Origin: JBMOKT01 sp049323895
Lineage (GTDB): Bacteria; Bacillota; Peptococcia; Peptococcales; BICA1-8
Reading direction: 5' to 3'
Assembly (NCBI GenBank): GCA_049323895.1
Contig: JBMOKT010000012.1
Location: 40,243 to 104,242 of the forward strand
DNA length: 64,000 bases
The notes under the pieces were generated by a model. That model saw only the letters and a program-made list of their open reading frames with translations, was not told the origin of the DNA and did not search any database. Positions 43,787 to 53,096 of this stretch are shown here, in pieces (the first letter of the stretch is position 1; the number at the start of each line of letters is the position of its first letter). Made by a program: the position numbers and the translations under genes.

Positions 43787-45141
43787 TTTTCTTCCATCCA
43801 GTTTGGTTTTTTTAAAGATAACGGCCTTTTACCGTATAAATAGTCATCCGCTTTAAGGAAAAAGTACCTGGCAATTTGAGACCTTCTAATAGACCACCTT
43901 ACAAATTTATGGAGGAGGGTATTAGGTTTACTATAGGGGCAGGTGCTCATACAAACGCCACAGTCCGTGCCGGCCTTTCGCCAAAAGGTGTAGCATTTTT
44001 CTTGATTTATTCTCCATCTTTTTACATCTTCTACCAATTCTTTATCTCCATGAGGAATTGACTGGGAAGGACAGGTTTGTGCACATTTTTTACAAATATA
44101 ACAAAAGTTCTGAATACCCAAATTAACAGGAATATCCGGTTCTAATGGCAAATCAGTTGTAACAACTCCTAGCCTAACCCGCGGACCAAACTGGTCCGTT
44201 AGTAAAATACCCATTCTGCCTATTTCACCTAATCCAGCATCTTGAGCCAGTAGAGGGGCAACCACCAGGTAATTGCCGTCCATGTGATTTCGTGCTTCAT
44301 ATCCTAGCTGCCTGATATAATAAGAGAGAATCATGCCTATCTTTGCCCCTTCAACGTATTGTTTTGCCGATTCTGCAACTACCTGTATCTGAGGAGCACC
44401 TTTCATAACTTCATAATCCATTTCTACTGTGAACACTAATGCATATTTATGGTGGGTGTTTATTTCTTGACCATAAATTTCCTCATGACGACCCCGATGT
44501 GAATAATAATGGTATGGTTTTAGTTCAGTAATTCCCACCAATTGTGCTCCGTAGTAACGTGCCAGTCCCTTTAAACGCCTGCTTATTGCTTCGGGTTCGA
44601 CCTTTATTGCTTCTATTCCTTTTTCTCCTTCAGCTAAATGTCTAATATCTGAAAGAAAATGAAATGCAGCATCAGCCGCCGCTGCATATAAGGGATGGTA
44701 AGTAAAGGTCCCCGGGCTGCAAAGGTTGGGCATCTTTCTAATTTCATCGTCGACTTCTTGTAATTCAGGACGACGTTGATAATATTCCGTATAACTTTCT
44801 GCGCCAGGCTTATATCCCGCTCTGGCAAACATAATATCCCTTTCGTCCAGCTGTTTGTCGGGGTTTGGTCTACCCTGTTCATGGATTCGACCGTTAGGCA
44901 ATATTAAAGTTAGTATAAATATAAAAATGATTAGCTCCGCCCATAAAAGCAGATAGATTTTTCCAGGGAAATCTATTAGCAAAATATAGCTGCTTATTCC
45001 GGCAAGTAATGAACTAGGAAACAGCACCCTTCCGATTCTTTTTTCTTCACCCTCATGTTTTAGGGTTACTATTGTCATTAAAACTAATATAATAAAGCTT
45101 AGGACAAAAAACCAACCTATGAAATTTAAGATTACTAACAC
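43783..45141 (-). CDS. Membrane-anchored reductive-dehalogenase-like Fe-S/corrinoid protein
   Basis: 452 aa. N-terminal three hydrophobic segments (about 3-25, 40-60, 63-85) replace the twin-arginine signal of classical RdhA. The middle part resembles the cobalamin-binding nitroreductase-like domain (LLAQDAGLGEIGRMGILLTDQFGPRVRLGVVTTDL in pieces), and the end carries two ferredoxin motifs (CYICKKCAQTCPSQ; CYTFWRKAGTDCGVCMSTCPYS). GTG start behind AAGGAGG. No rdhB-type anchor gene is adjacent. It could reduce a halogenated or other substrate on the inner membrane face, or be related to epoxyqueuosine reductase; not decidable here. Confidence 0.78.
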   Translation of the reverse strand: MLVILNFIGWFFVLSFIILVLMTIVTLKHEGEEKRIGRVLFPSSLLAGISSYILLIDFPGKIYLLLWAELIIFIFILTLILPNGRIHEQGRPNPDKQLDERDIMFARAGYKPGAESYTEYYQRRPELQEVDDEIRKMPNLCSPGTFTYHPLYAAAADAAFHFLSDIRHLAEGEKGIEAIKVEPEAISRRLKGLARYYGAQLVGITELKPYHYYSHRGRHEEIYGQEINTHHKYALVFTVEMDYEVMKGAPQIQVVAESAKQYVEGAKIGMILSYYIRQLGYEARNHMDGNYLVVAPLLAQDAGLGEIGRMGILLTDQFGPRVRLGVVTTDLPLEPDIPVNLGIQNFCYICKKCAQTCPSQSIPHGDKELVEDVKRWRINQEKCYTFWRKAGTDCGVCMSTCPYSKPNTLLHKFVRWSIRRSQIARYFFLKADDYLYGKRPLSLKKPNWMEEN

Positions 45142-45156
45142 GTGTCCTCCTTAGAA

Positions 45157-45648
45157 CTACCGATAATTTGTAAATTGAAGTTCAATATTATAATCCTTTT
45201 CTCTTAGAAAACTGATAACCATTTGCAGATCATCCCGATTCTTCCCTGTTACCCTTACTTGGTCATCCATTATCTGGGCCTGTACCTTTATCTTTAAATC
45301 TTTAATATCCTTGACAATTCTCTTTGCCAGCTCGGTTTCAATCCCTTGTTTAATTTTGATTACTTGGCGGACCAAACCTCCACTAGCCTCCTCAATTTTG
45401 CCATAATCCAGGTTTTTTATAGATACCTGCCTTTTTATTAATTTACTTTGCAGGATATCAATTACACTGCGAAGTTTAAAATCATCATCTGCAATAATTT
45501 TAACTTCCTCACCTTCTAATGTAACCTTTGACTTACTATTTTTAAAATCGTAGCGCTGGCTTATTTCTTTAGTGGTTTGATTGACTGCATTATCAACCTC
45601 CTGCATATTTACCACTGAAACTACGTCAAATGATGCATCTTTAGACAA
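45157..45648 (-). CDS. YajQ family nucleotide-binding protein
   Basis: 163 aa with the YajQ pattern: SFDVVSVVNMQEVDNAVNQ, RYDFKNSKSKVTLEG, KLIKRQVSIKNLDYGKIEEASGG and QAQIMDDQVRVTGKNRDDLQ. Family members bind nucleic acid or cyclic di-GMP in some bacteria. Usual length. Confidence 0.92.
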   Translation of the reverse strand: MSKDASFDVVSVVNMQEVDNAVNQTTKEISQRYDFKNSKSKVTLEGEEVKIIADDDFKLRSVIDILQSKLIKRQVSIKNLDYGKIEEASGGLVRQVIKIKQGIETELAKRIVKDIKDLKIKVQAQIMDDQVRVTGKNRDDLQMVISFLREKDYNIELQFTNYR

Positions 45649-45828
45649 AAAAAGCCCCTCCTTTAATATTTTTAATACTAGTATATCCTTAATAGAGTGG
45701 GAATTAAATATTTATACAAATATATGTAATTATTATTTTCATTCTTACTAAATATCTTGCTAATATTAGACAGAAGCTATATACTAAAAGCGTATGTACC
45801 GACTGTTATTAAAGAACTGTTCTTAAAT

Positions 45829-45892
45829 CTCCTCTTGGTGGTTTATTTGTTCCATATATAACAGGATTCGGTAAATCCACCAAAAAGGAGGT
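45829..45892 (+). promoter_or_regulatory. Leader hairpin that can mask the ribosome site
   Basis: TTGGTGG-TTTA (45835-45845) pairs with TAAATCCACCAA (45872-45883), and CTCC (45829-45832) can continue the stem with GGAG (45887-45890) of the ribosome site AAAGGAGG. An alternative pairing, CTGTTAT (45803-45809) with ATAACAG (45858-45864), would break it. This looks like a translational switch in front of the zinc-ribbon gene. Confidence 0.45.
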
Positions 45893-45899
45893 TACCCAA

Positions 45900-46181
45900 A
45901 TGGCTTTTAATGACAAGACTTTATCATGTAAGGACTGTGGTGCTGATTTCGTGTTTTCTGCCAGTGAGCAAGAATTCTATGCAGAAAAAGGTTTTCAAAA
46001 CGAACCACAAAGATGTCCTTCCTGCCGTAAGGCAAGAAAACAACGCACTAATAATTCCGGTAACAGAGGACAAAGGCAAATGTTTGCTGCAACATGTTCC
46101 AGTTGTGGTGTAGAAACACAGGTGCCTTTCAAACCCAATGGTTCCAAGCCGGTTTATTGCCGTGACTGCTTCCAAAGATAA
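45900..46181 (+). CDS. Zinc-ribbon protein (two Cys4 sites)
   Basis: 93 aa. Two zinc sites: LSCKDCGADFVFSASEQEFY with CPSCRKARKQ, and CSSCGVETQVPFKPNGSKPVYCRDC. Basic linker in the middle (KQRTNNSGNRGQRQ). Similar proteins occur widely in Bacillota near stress genes; they probably bind RNA or DNA. Strong GGAGG site, masked by the leader hairpin described separately, and a terminator right after it. Confidence 0.85.
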   Translation: MAFNDKTLSCKDCGADFVFSASEQEFYAEKGFQNEPQRCPSCRKARKQRTNNSGNRGQRQMFAATCSSCGVETQVPFKPNGSKPVYCRDCFQR

Positions 46182-46184
46182 GTA

Positions 46185-46210
46185 AAAACTCGCCTAAGGC
46201 GAGTTTTTTT
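46185..46210 (+). terminator. Terminator after zinc-ribbon gene
   Basis: AAAACTCGCC-TAA-GGCGAGTTTTTTT hairpin with T-run. Confidence 0.9.
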
Positions 46211-46231
46211 CTTTCGGCAGGTAATTTACAC

Positions 46232-47839
46232 CTAATTCCTATATAGAGGTAAATATATAAATACTTGCGTACCTTTTTTCTCCTGGGAAATTATTTCCAT
46301 CCTCCCATTGTGGTTTTTGATAATTCGTTCTGAAACAGCCAGCCCCATACCAGTACCACTTTCCTTCGTGGAGTAAAAAGGGGTGCCCACTTTTCTCAAC
46401 ACTTCAGGCGACATACCGCTCCCATTGTCTTTAATGGAAACACATACCTCGGTTCTGGCTAACCTAAGGCCTATTTCAATTAACCCCTCATCTTTTACTG
46501 CCTCAACAGCATTTTTAATGATATTCAAGAGAACTTGTTTTAAGTGGTTCTCATTTCCCAAAATAGGCACTTCCTTGTCTGTTTTTTCAGTGTCCCATTT
46601 AATAATAGTATTTCTTTTATCCGCTTCAACTTGAATTAAAGATATAATGTCGTTTAGAATAAGTCCTATATCCAATTTAAGAAATTCAGTTTTATTGGTT
46701 CTTGCCAAGGACATAAACTCATTAAGAATTTTTTCTATCCTGCCAATCTCATCCAGTATCAAACGAATGCTGTTTTCACCTAGAGTAGAAGCTGGTTTTA
46801 ACTTCTCCAACTGGACAAACCCCTTAATAGGCACTAAAGGATTTTTAATTTCATGGGCTAATCCCGCAGCAACCTGGGCAACTACCTCCAACCTTTCATT
46901 ATTCAAATGCGTTTGTAAAAGCCTCTTCTCCTTTTGTTCCAAGTTATAAAGCAAATACATAAAAACAAAGAGCAAGGCCAATAAGGATCCATTTTTCAAC
47001 CAGATTGTATAAATAGAAGTTTTATATTCATTTATGGGCTGCATAATAAAAACCATCCAATTGACTATTTGCAAAGGCATATAGGTCATGTATTTTACCT
47101 GGTTATCAAAGGAAGAAACCTTTATGACATGGTCCGATTTGGGTAATAAAGATACATCTAGGAATTTGTAGTTTTTCCCCCTGATTTCCTTAATCTTGGG
47201 GTGGGCGATGGTATCACCCAAACTATCCCTAATAAGGGCGTACCCCTGCTCCCCCACTTTTACATCCTGTATTAAATCTTGGAAAGCCTGTGTACTAACA
47301 GTTTGAAATATTGCACCAGTTATTTCACCACTTTCAAATAAGGGAATTCCTAAAGTAATTACTTCCTCGGAAATATTCTTGTCGTGAATTAAGTCAGAAA
47401 TATATCTTTCCCCTAGTAATGGATACTGCAAATATGGAAGCAAATAACTTTTAAATAGTTTGTCCTGTTCCCTCTTATCCAATTGTTTATGCATTTGCTT
47501 TAGTATTTCCCCTTGCTCGTTGACAATTACTAATGACCTCAAATATTCATCCCTATAAAGTAAATAAGAAAGGTGAGAGTCAATATTATAATTCTCCACA
47601 TTCCAATACCCATCTAGGAAATCGGCCACCATTTCCATAGTTAAAAACTTTGTCTTAATTAATTGCTCTATATCCTTTGAAACATTCATTGTAAGTTCTA
47701 AGTTGTTAGCGATAATTCTCTTTTGTTCCTCATGGGCATTTTCAAAGGTTACAAAATAAGTTAAAAGAGAAAATATTATAATTATAAACAATAACAGGGT
47801 TTTTCGTTTTAGCAAGTAACTCACTCCCGCAAACCACAT
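46232..47839 (-). CDS. Sensor histidine kinase with Cache-type extracellular domain
   Basis: 535 aa. TM1 at about 15-32, an extracellular Cache-like domain (about 40-275; YLRSLVIVNEQGEIL, GEQGYALIRDSLGDTIAHPK), TM2 at about 285-305, then HisKA with phospho-His in GLAHEIKNPLVPIKG and HATPase (NIIKNAVEAV, DNGSGMSPEVL, GTGMGLAVSERI). No HAMP and no adjacent response regulator, as in sporulation-type kinases. Its ATG overlaps the stop of a decayed HD-GYP gene (TAATG), suggesting a former operon. Confidence 0.88.
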   Translation of the reverse strand: MWFAGVSYLLKRKTLLLFIIIIFSLLTYFVTFENAHEEQKRIIANNLELTMNVSKDIEQLIKTKFLTMEMVADFLDGYWNVENYNIDSHLSYLLYRDEYLRSLVIVNEQGEILKQMHKQLDKREQDKLFKSYLLPYLQYPLLGERYISDLIHDKNISEEVITLGIPLFESGEITGAIFQTVSTQAFQDLIQDVKVGEQGYALIRDSLGDTIAHPKIKEIRGKNYKFLDVSLLPKSDHVIKVSSFDNQVKYMTYMPLQIVNWMVFIMQPINEYKTSIYTIWLKNGSLLALLFVFMYLLYNLEQKEKRLLQTHLNNERLEVVAQVAAGLAHEIKNPLVPIKGFVQLEKLKPASTLGENSIRLILDEIGRIEKILNEFMSLARTNKTEFLKLDIGLILNDIISLIQVEADKRNTIIKWDTEKTDKEVPILGNENHLKQVLLNIIKNAVEAVKDEGLIEIGLRLARTEVCVSIKDNGSGMSPEVLRKVGTPFYSTKESGTGMGLAVSERIIKNHNGRMEIISQEKKGTQVFIYLPLYRN

Positions 47840-48048
47840 TATGTCGACGTTTCCCCTCTTAATTTATAACCTTCCTGCAGCAAAACTATTTTTGCACAGG
47901 AGGCAATTTTCCTGTCAAACTGGGTATCATTGTTTTTATCCAGCTGTTCTAATACAAGTCAGGGCTGCCGGCTGCCCGATAGGGACGGGAGGAGGTCATT
48001 GCATCAACAGCATCTGCAACAGCCAAAATTTTCACCAGTATATCAATT
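47839..48048 (-). pseudogene. Remnant of an HD-GYP phosphodiesterase gene
   Basis: Minus-strand translation just after the amidase stop gives ILVKILAVADAVDAMTSSRPYR, a hallmark of the HD-GYP C-terminal part. A small deletion/frameshift later, another frame gives LEQLDKNNDTQFDRKIASC, the matching QFD segment, and stops at 47841. The rest of the gene, including the HD motif, is absent; the amidase gene sits where it should be. So this is a truncated, frameshifted fragment that once preceded the kinase gene. Confidence 0.8.
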
Positions 48049-49347
48049 TCATCCCAGTACAGCACCTATTCCCTCTCCCCAAATTAATAATTCCTCATCC
48101 TGCCAAAATCGGGAACAGAGCTGCAAACCAAAGGGCAGTTGATTTTTATCTTTTCCTCCGGGAACACTTAAAACAGGCATACCGGCATGGGTCCAGGGAA
48201 GGTTCATGATAGGATTGCCCGTACTGCTTAATCCTTTCGGCGCGGTATTTGTGGCTGAAGGGCTTAACCATAAATCTATTCCTTCCAAATCCATTATTGT
48301 TTTTAATTCTTCACGCAATTGCAAGCCTCTAGTTTGAAGATTTGCCAGTTCATCATCACTAATTTTGGTTCCTTTATTATAAACATCCTTACTGTGTATA
48401 CTATATAAGTGTGAATAAGCATCAAACCATTGCCGGTGTATACGGACCATTTCCCCTGCACCCAAGGCACGGTGCCTTTCATTTATCTCTTCAATATTAT
48501 AGAAAACAGGAATTCTCTTTACCCTATATCCTGCATCCTCCAGAAGTTTTATTTGACCCTCAAAGCTTTCCAAGGCTTCTTGTTCTGCTTGTAAAAGGTA
48601 TGGTCCTTCAGGTATACCTAAAACGGGAAGTTTGCTGATATTATCTTTCGCTAACTGCCAATCCTGACACAACAGAGATGCTGCCAACTGCATCCCGGCA
48701 ATATCTTGGGTAAACATACCCACATGGTCAGATGAAGGCGAAAAATATACCAATCCTCCAGTAGGAGTACGGTCAAAACTTGGTTTAAAGCCAATAATAC
48801 CACAATAAGCAGCCGGTCGGATTATAGAACCGATGGTTTGCGTACCTAGTGCGAGGGGACAATAACCTGCAGCAACAGCTGCAGCTGAACCACTGCTGGA
48901 ACCGCCGGGAGTATGTTCCCGGTTAAGAGGGTTGCGGGTGGGACCGGGAGAAAAATAAGCAAATTCAGTAGTAACAGTTTTTCCTAAAACTAAAGCACCT
49001 GCTTCCTTTAATATTTGAACACTTACAGCCTCAGGTCCGGCGAATAAATGAGATGGAAGCTTTGAGCCGGCGGAGGTTGGGAAATCCTGTACACTAAAAA
49101 TATCTTTTATACCAACAAGCACCCCATATAGAGGGGGACGGCTTCCCTCGGAGGGATACATTGCTTTAAGCCTTTGCGCCTCCTGCAACAATCGTTGCCG
49201 ACGGTCATTTTCCGGGAGCAGGGCATGAATTTCCGGCTCTAATTCATCTATTAAATCACAGGTTTCATTTATATAATTTTCAAGTTTTAGCATACCCTTC
49301 CGCAAAGCATTGGCTATCTCTGGCAAATTATTAAAATTCCCTACCAT
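48049..49347 (-). CDS. Amidase (amidase-signature family)
   Basis: 432 aa. Catalytic Lys in VLVGIKDIFSV, the Gly/Ser-rich signature PGGSSSGSAAAVAAG and the nucleophile region TIGSIIRPAAYCG, so the Ser-cisSer-Lys set is present. The family hydrolyses amides or forms part of GatA; being single and without gatB/gatC, this is a stand-alone amidase. ATG has GGAGGG upstream. Its 3' end replaces the body of an HD-GYP gene, so it may have arrived by insertion. Confidence 0.88.
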   Translation of the reverse strand: MVGNFNNLPEIANALRKGMLKLENYINETCDLIDELEPEIHALLPENDRRQRLLQEAQRLKAMYPSEGSRPPLYGVLVGIKDIFSVQDFPTSAGSKLPSHLFAGPEAVSVQILKEAGALVLGKTVTTEFAYFSPGPTRNPLNREHTPGGSSSGSAAAVAAGYCPLALGTQTIGSIIRPAAYCGIIGFKPSFDRTPTGGLVYFSPSSDHVGMFTQDIAGMQLAASLLCQDWQLAKDNISKLPVLGIPEGPYLLQAEQEALESFEGQIKLLEDAGYRVKRIPVFYNIEEINERHRALGAGEMVRIHRQWFDAYSHLYSIHSKDVYNKGTKISDDELANLQTRGLQLREELKTIMDLEGIDLWLSPSATNTAPKGLSSTGNPIMNLPWTHAGMPVLSVPGGKDKNQLPFGLQLCSRFWQDEELLIWGEGIGAVLG

Positions 49348-49376
49348 AGTTTTCCCTCCATTAATCCAAAATCCGC

Positions 49377-50768
49377 CTAAAAATCAGCATTTTTTACCGT
49401 TCTTGGAAAGGCAATAACATCCCTGATATTGGACATTCCCGTTAAATACATTATTGCCCTTTCAAATCCCAGACCAAAACCAGCATGTTTGGTACCGCCA
49501 TATTTTCTAAGGTCCAGATACCATCTATAATCTTCCTTATTTAAACCCATCTCCGTAATTCTTTTTTCCAGATAATCAAGCCGCTCTTCCCTTTGACTTC
49601 CGCCAATAATTTCGCCTACACCGGGGACCAGTAAATCCATGGCTGCGACAGTTTTTAAGTCATCATTTGAACGCATATAAAAGGCTTTAATATCTTTGGG
49701 ATAGTCCACTACAAAGACAGGTTTCTTAAGGTATTTTTCTGTTAGATATCGTTCATGCTCTGTTTGCAAGTCACTTCCCCATTGCACCGGGTATTCAAAT
49801 TTTTCATCTGCTCTTTGGAGGATATTTACAGCCTCTGTATATGTAATCTGCTCAAAGTCTGACTTAACGACGTTTTCAAGTTTATTAAACAAACCTTTGT
49901 CGATAAAACTATTAAAGAAGTTCATTTCTTCCGGTGCATGTTCCATTACATAATTGATAATATATTTCATCATGTCTTCAGCAAGCCGCATATTGTCTTG
50001 CAAGTCACTAAAGGCTATTTCCGGTTCAATCATCCAAAATTCCGCTGCATGCCGGGCTGTATTTGAATTTTCCGCCCTAAAGGTGGGTCCAAAGGTATAT
50101 ACATTGCGGAAAGCCATACAGAAGGTTTCTACATTCAACTGACCGCTCACGGTTAAATTAGTTTCTTTTCCAAAAAAATCTTTACTATAATCTATCTCTC
50201 CCTCAGACCCGCGGGGCAGCTTATCTAAATCCAGGATTGTTACCCTAAACATTTCACCTGCACCCTCTGCATCACTACCTGTAATAATAGGTGTATGTAC
50301 ATAAACAAAGCCTCGGTCCTGAAAAAAGGTATGGAGAGCATGGGCCAGCAGCGAGCGTACTCTAAACACTGCCGAAAAGGTATTTGTCCTGGGTCGTAAA
50401 TGGGCAATTGTTCTAAGGTATTCAAAAGTGTGCCTTTTTTTCTGAAGTGGATATTCTGGGTCGCAAAAACCCTCTACTTTAATTTTTTGTGCTTTTAGTT
50501 CAAAGACTTGGTTTGCACCTGGTGATTCTACTAACAGCCCTTCAACAATAATGGCTGAACTTATATTAAGCCTGGAAATCTCATTAAAATTATCCAACTG
50601 TTCTTCAAATACAATCTGTATATTTTTAAAATAGGTCCCATCATTGAGCTCGATAAAACCAAAGGCTTTAGATGACCTAATTGTTCTAACCCAGCCCGAA
50701 ACATATATTTGTTTGTTAATATATTTGTCATAGTTATGGTAAATTTCCTTTACTGAAATTTTGTGCAT
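49377..50768 (-). CDS. asnS: Asparaginyl-tRNA synthetase
   Basis: Class II synthetase, 463 aa. N-terminal OB fold (YVSGWVRTIRSSKAFGFIELNDGT) and catalytic motifs 2 and 3 (FRAENSNTARHAAEFWMIEPE, GFGLGFERAIMYLTGMSNIRDVIAFPR). Lacks AspRS-specific features and matches bacterial AsnS length. Charges tRNA-Asn directly. Confidence 0.93.
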   Translation of the reverse strand: MHKISVKEIYHNYDKYINKQIYVSGWVRTIRSSKAFGFIELNDGTYFKNIQIVFEEQLDNFNEISRLNISSAIIVEGLLVESPGANQVFELKAQKIKVEGFCDPEYPLQKKRHTFEYLRTIAHLRPRTNTFSAVFRVRSLLAHALHTFFQDRGFVYVHTPIITGSDAEGAGEMFRVTILDLDKLPRGSEGEIDYSKDFFGKETNLTVSGQLNVETFCMAFRNVYTFGPTFRAENSNTARHAAEFWMIEPEIAFSDLQDNMRLAEDMMKYIINYVMEHAPEEMNFFNSFIDKGLFNKLENVVKSDFEQITYTEAVNILQRADEKFEYPVQWGSDLQTEHERYLTEKYLKKPVFVVDYPKDIKAFYMRSNDDLKTVAAMDLLVPGVGEIIGGSQREERLDYLEKRITEMGLNKEDYRWYLDLRKYGGTKHAGFGLGFERAIMYLTGMSNIRDVIAFPRTVKNADF

Positions 50769-50855
50769 ACTAATCCCCCTTTTTACTACTTTATTAAGAT
50801 ATTATTACTACATTTTACCTTTACTCTCCTGCATAAATTTCTATAGTAACAATAA

Positions 50856-53045
50856 TTAAACCTCCTCAATAACAAATAAAAGTATTGGCAAGGCAATAAA
50901 AATCATCATGGTGGCAGCCGCCACTATCCCTGAGTCGTTAAAAACCAAGGCTAATAAACATCCTGCACCTGTTCCCCAAAAGCCGCTGTAAAGATACTTG
51001 TATTTATTAAAAATTCTTTTTAAAAAATAGGGAGGCCTATATAAAAGAGCAGTAATAACTATTATGGATGCAAGCAAAGCCCTAGTCCAAACGGTATACC
51101 TTAACAGCTTATAATTCATTGCAATCTTACGGGAAAAAATCCCCATTAGGGCAGAGCCCCCCCCATCTTTAACCAATTCAACAGTCTTGCTGATATGACT
51201 AGGAGGTGTATATTTGCTTATATAGAGAAACAAAAACAAAATAGAGATTACCAGCACCACTCCCAGCGCCAATAAATGCCTTATTCTTATTTTTATTCCC
51301 CCAGCCAATAACAGAGTGATGGTAAAGGCTCCAAAAGCACTTATCGTCCCCCCCACATTACTCCCATATTTTGGGGAAAAAATCAAATAAAAACAAGTGG
51401 CAAACAGTAAGGAGCAAACTGTTAATGCAAACCTCCTCTTGGCTTTAATTGCATCCATTAATGCCCAAGAACCAACTATAATGGCTCCTATAAGGATACC
51501 CATATACTCATTCCCGATTCCATAATACCGGGAACCGCCAATAGGGTCATAACCTAATGCAGAAACCTTAATAAGATTTGCACCTAATGATAAATCCAAC
51601 AATATCGCTGTAGAAGTTATAAGGGATATTGCCGCTACTGCTTTTAGGCTATTATTAAACCGTAATAATAAGAAGGTAAAGAATGTTGTTAGTATCAGCA
51701 TCCAAATATATTTTCCCGAAAGGCTATCTGATGTAAGAGATGTAAAATATGATAATATTAAAAGTACCAGAGGTATGGTCATACTGCCTGCAATAAAAGG
51801 CTTCATCAATTTCAACCATTCATTTTTGGTAAAAAACAAAAGAAGATAAACAAAGGATATTATTATTTGTAATGCCACAAAAGGTTTTATCAGATAAGCA
51901 CGTTGTACATAATTATCCCGAATTAACCTATTCATCTCCATTAGTTTGGGTAGAGTATCAACAGCTTCCTTGCTGGAGACAGGATATCCCAGCATAGGAG
52001 AGGGTACTTCCAATTCAAAAAAGGAAAGAATGGTAGGCGCAAGGTCCAAATTAGTTACAATACCATTCCTTCTGGTAGTCGGGGTAAAAGCCAAACCTGG
52101 TTTAATATCCCTACCCGCGATTAAAAAGGGGGTTAGCAAATTCCTATTGTTGTAACCTGTCTTGGATGGAAAGGGGGTAGCTATCATTAATAAATTTTGG
52201 TTTAAGTCAATTTGCCTTAATAATTTTCCCAGAAATTCATCCACCTCAGAAAGGGTCTTCTTCTTGAAATACTCACCTCTGGGTGGAGAAACTAAATCAC
52301 TATACTCATCTGCCCGAATAGTGTCTCCTAGCTGAATTATAACAAGACCGCCGCCTTCTTTAATTTCATTAAACAATTCCAGCAGCTTATTATAATTGGT
52401 TTTCAGCAGGAAGGGACTTTGTAAATCTTTGGTCAAAATTGACTGGTCCACATTGCCTCGGGGCACTATTCCTGTTTGATCCATAGCTATTAAGGCAGAA
52501 CTTCTGTCCTTTTTATTGGTTGTGTCACCGTTTCCTAACAAGGTAACTTTTATATTGTTTTGCTTAAGCACTTCACCCATTAACCCCGGGATAACTTTAT
52601 GATCCTGTTTTCTATTTTCTGTTAAAATTGTCGGTATGTCCAAAACTAAAATATTTTGAGGCAGCGGTTTTATTCCTGTTAGATTTTCATAAACCTTTCC
52701 TGCCTGATCCCCTTCAAAAGACTCATCATAGGCAAATATTTTCTCCGCCTTGCCAGCTACTACTGCAGCCCTTGCAGCAGCACCAAATGTCAGATAACCA
52801 CTTGCAGGATTATAGCTTCCTGCAGTGCGGATATTCATTAACCCTGCTGCCCCCCGGTGGATTAGCTCTTGTAAATTAGGATAATCATCAGTAATATCTT
52901 CTATATTTATCCGGTCTAAAATGATTAAAACCGCCAGCTTCCGGGGATCCTCGGCAGCATTTACCTGAGAAGCCGCTCCCAATAACAAAAGCAGCATTAT
53001 AATAATCAAGGGCTTTATTTGTTTCCTATAATACAACGCATACAT
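50856..53045 (-). CDS. Large membrane protein with alkaline-phosphatase-like extracellular domain
   Basis: 729 aa. N-terminal signal/anchor (about 12-30), an extracellular domain of about 360 residues with alkaline phosphatase superfamily traits (LAVLIILDRINIEDI, DLAPTILSFFELEVPSPMLGYP), then about 9-10 TM segments (from residue 385). PISGG-like loop YDPIGGSRYYGIGNEYMGILIGA. May act on surface polymers or lipids; function unknown. It stands alone between asnS and the GGDEF gene. Confidence 0.72.
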   Translation of the reverse strand: MYALYYRKQIKPLIIIMLLLLLGAASQVNAAEDPRKLAVLIILDRINIEDITDDYPNLQELIHRGAAGLMNIRTAGSYNPASGYLTFGAAARAAVVAGKAEKIFAYDESFEGDQAGKVYENLTGIKPLPQNILVLDIPTILTENRKQDHKVIPGLMGEVLKQNNIKVTLLGNGDTTNKKDRSSALIAMDQTGIVPRGNVDQSILTKDLQSPFLLKTNYNKLLELFNEIKEGGGLVIIQLGDTIRADEYSDLVSPPRGEYFKKKTLSEVDEFLGKLLRQIDLNQNLLMIATPFPSKTGYNNRNLLTPFLIAGRDIKPGLAFTPTTRRNGIVTNLDLAPTILSFFELEVPSPMLGYPVSSKEAVDTLPKLMEMNRLIRDNYVQRAYLIKPFVALQIIISFVYLLLFFTKNEWLKLMKPFIAGSMTIPLVLLILSYFTSLTSDSLSGKYIWMLILTTFFTFLLLRFNNSLKAVAAISLITSTAILLDLSLGANLIKVSALGYDPIGGSRYYGIGNEYMGILIGAIIVGSWALMDAIKAKRRFALTVCSLLFATCFYLIFSPKYGSNVGGTISAFGAFTITLLLAGGIKIRIRHLLALGVVLVISILFLFLYISKYTPPSHISKTVELVKDGGGSALMGIFSRKIAMNYKLLRYTVWTRALLASIIVITALLYRPPYFLKRIFNKYKYLYSGFWGTGAGCLLALVFNDSGIVAAATMMIFIALPILLFVIEEV

Positions 53046-53096
53046 CTCCCGATATTAACATTACTGTAATATTATGGGGATGAAATGGGAGTTTTA

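Noticed and set aside
43783..45141. Respiratory reductive dehalogenase operon
   Set aside because: No Tat signal, no rdhB anchor gene and no maturation genes nearby; only a homologous core is visible.
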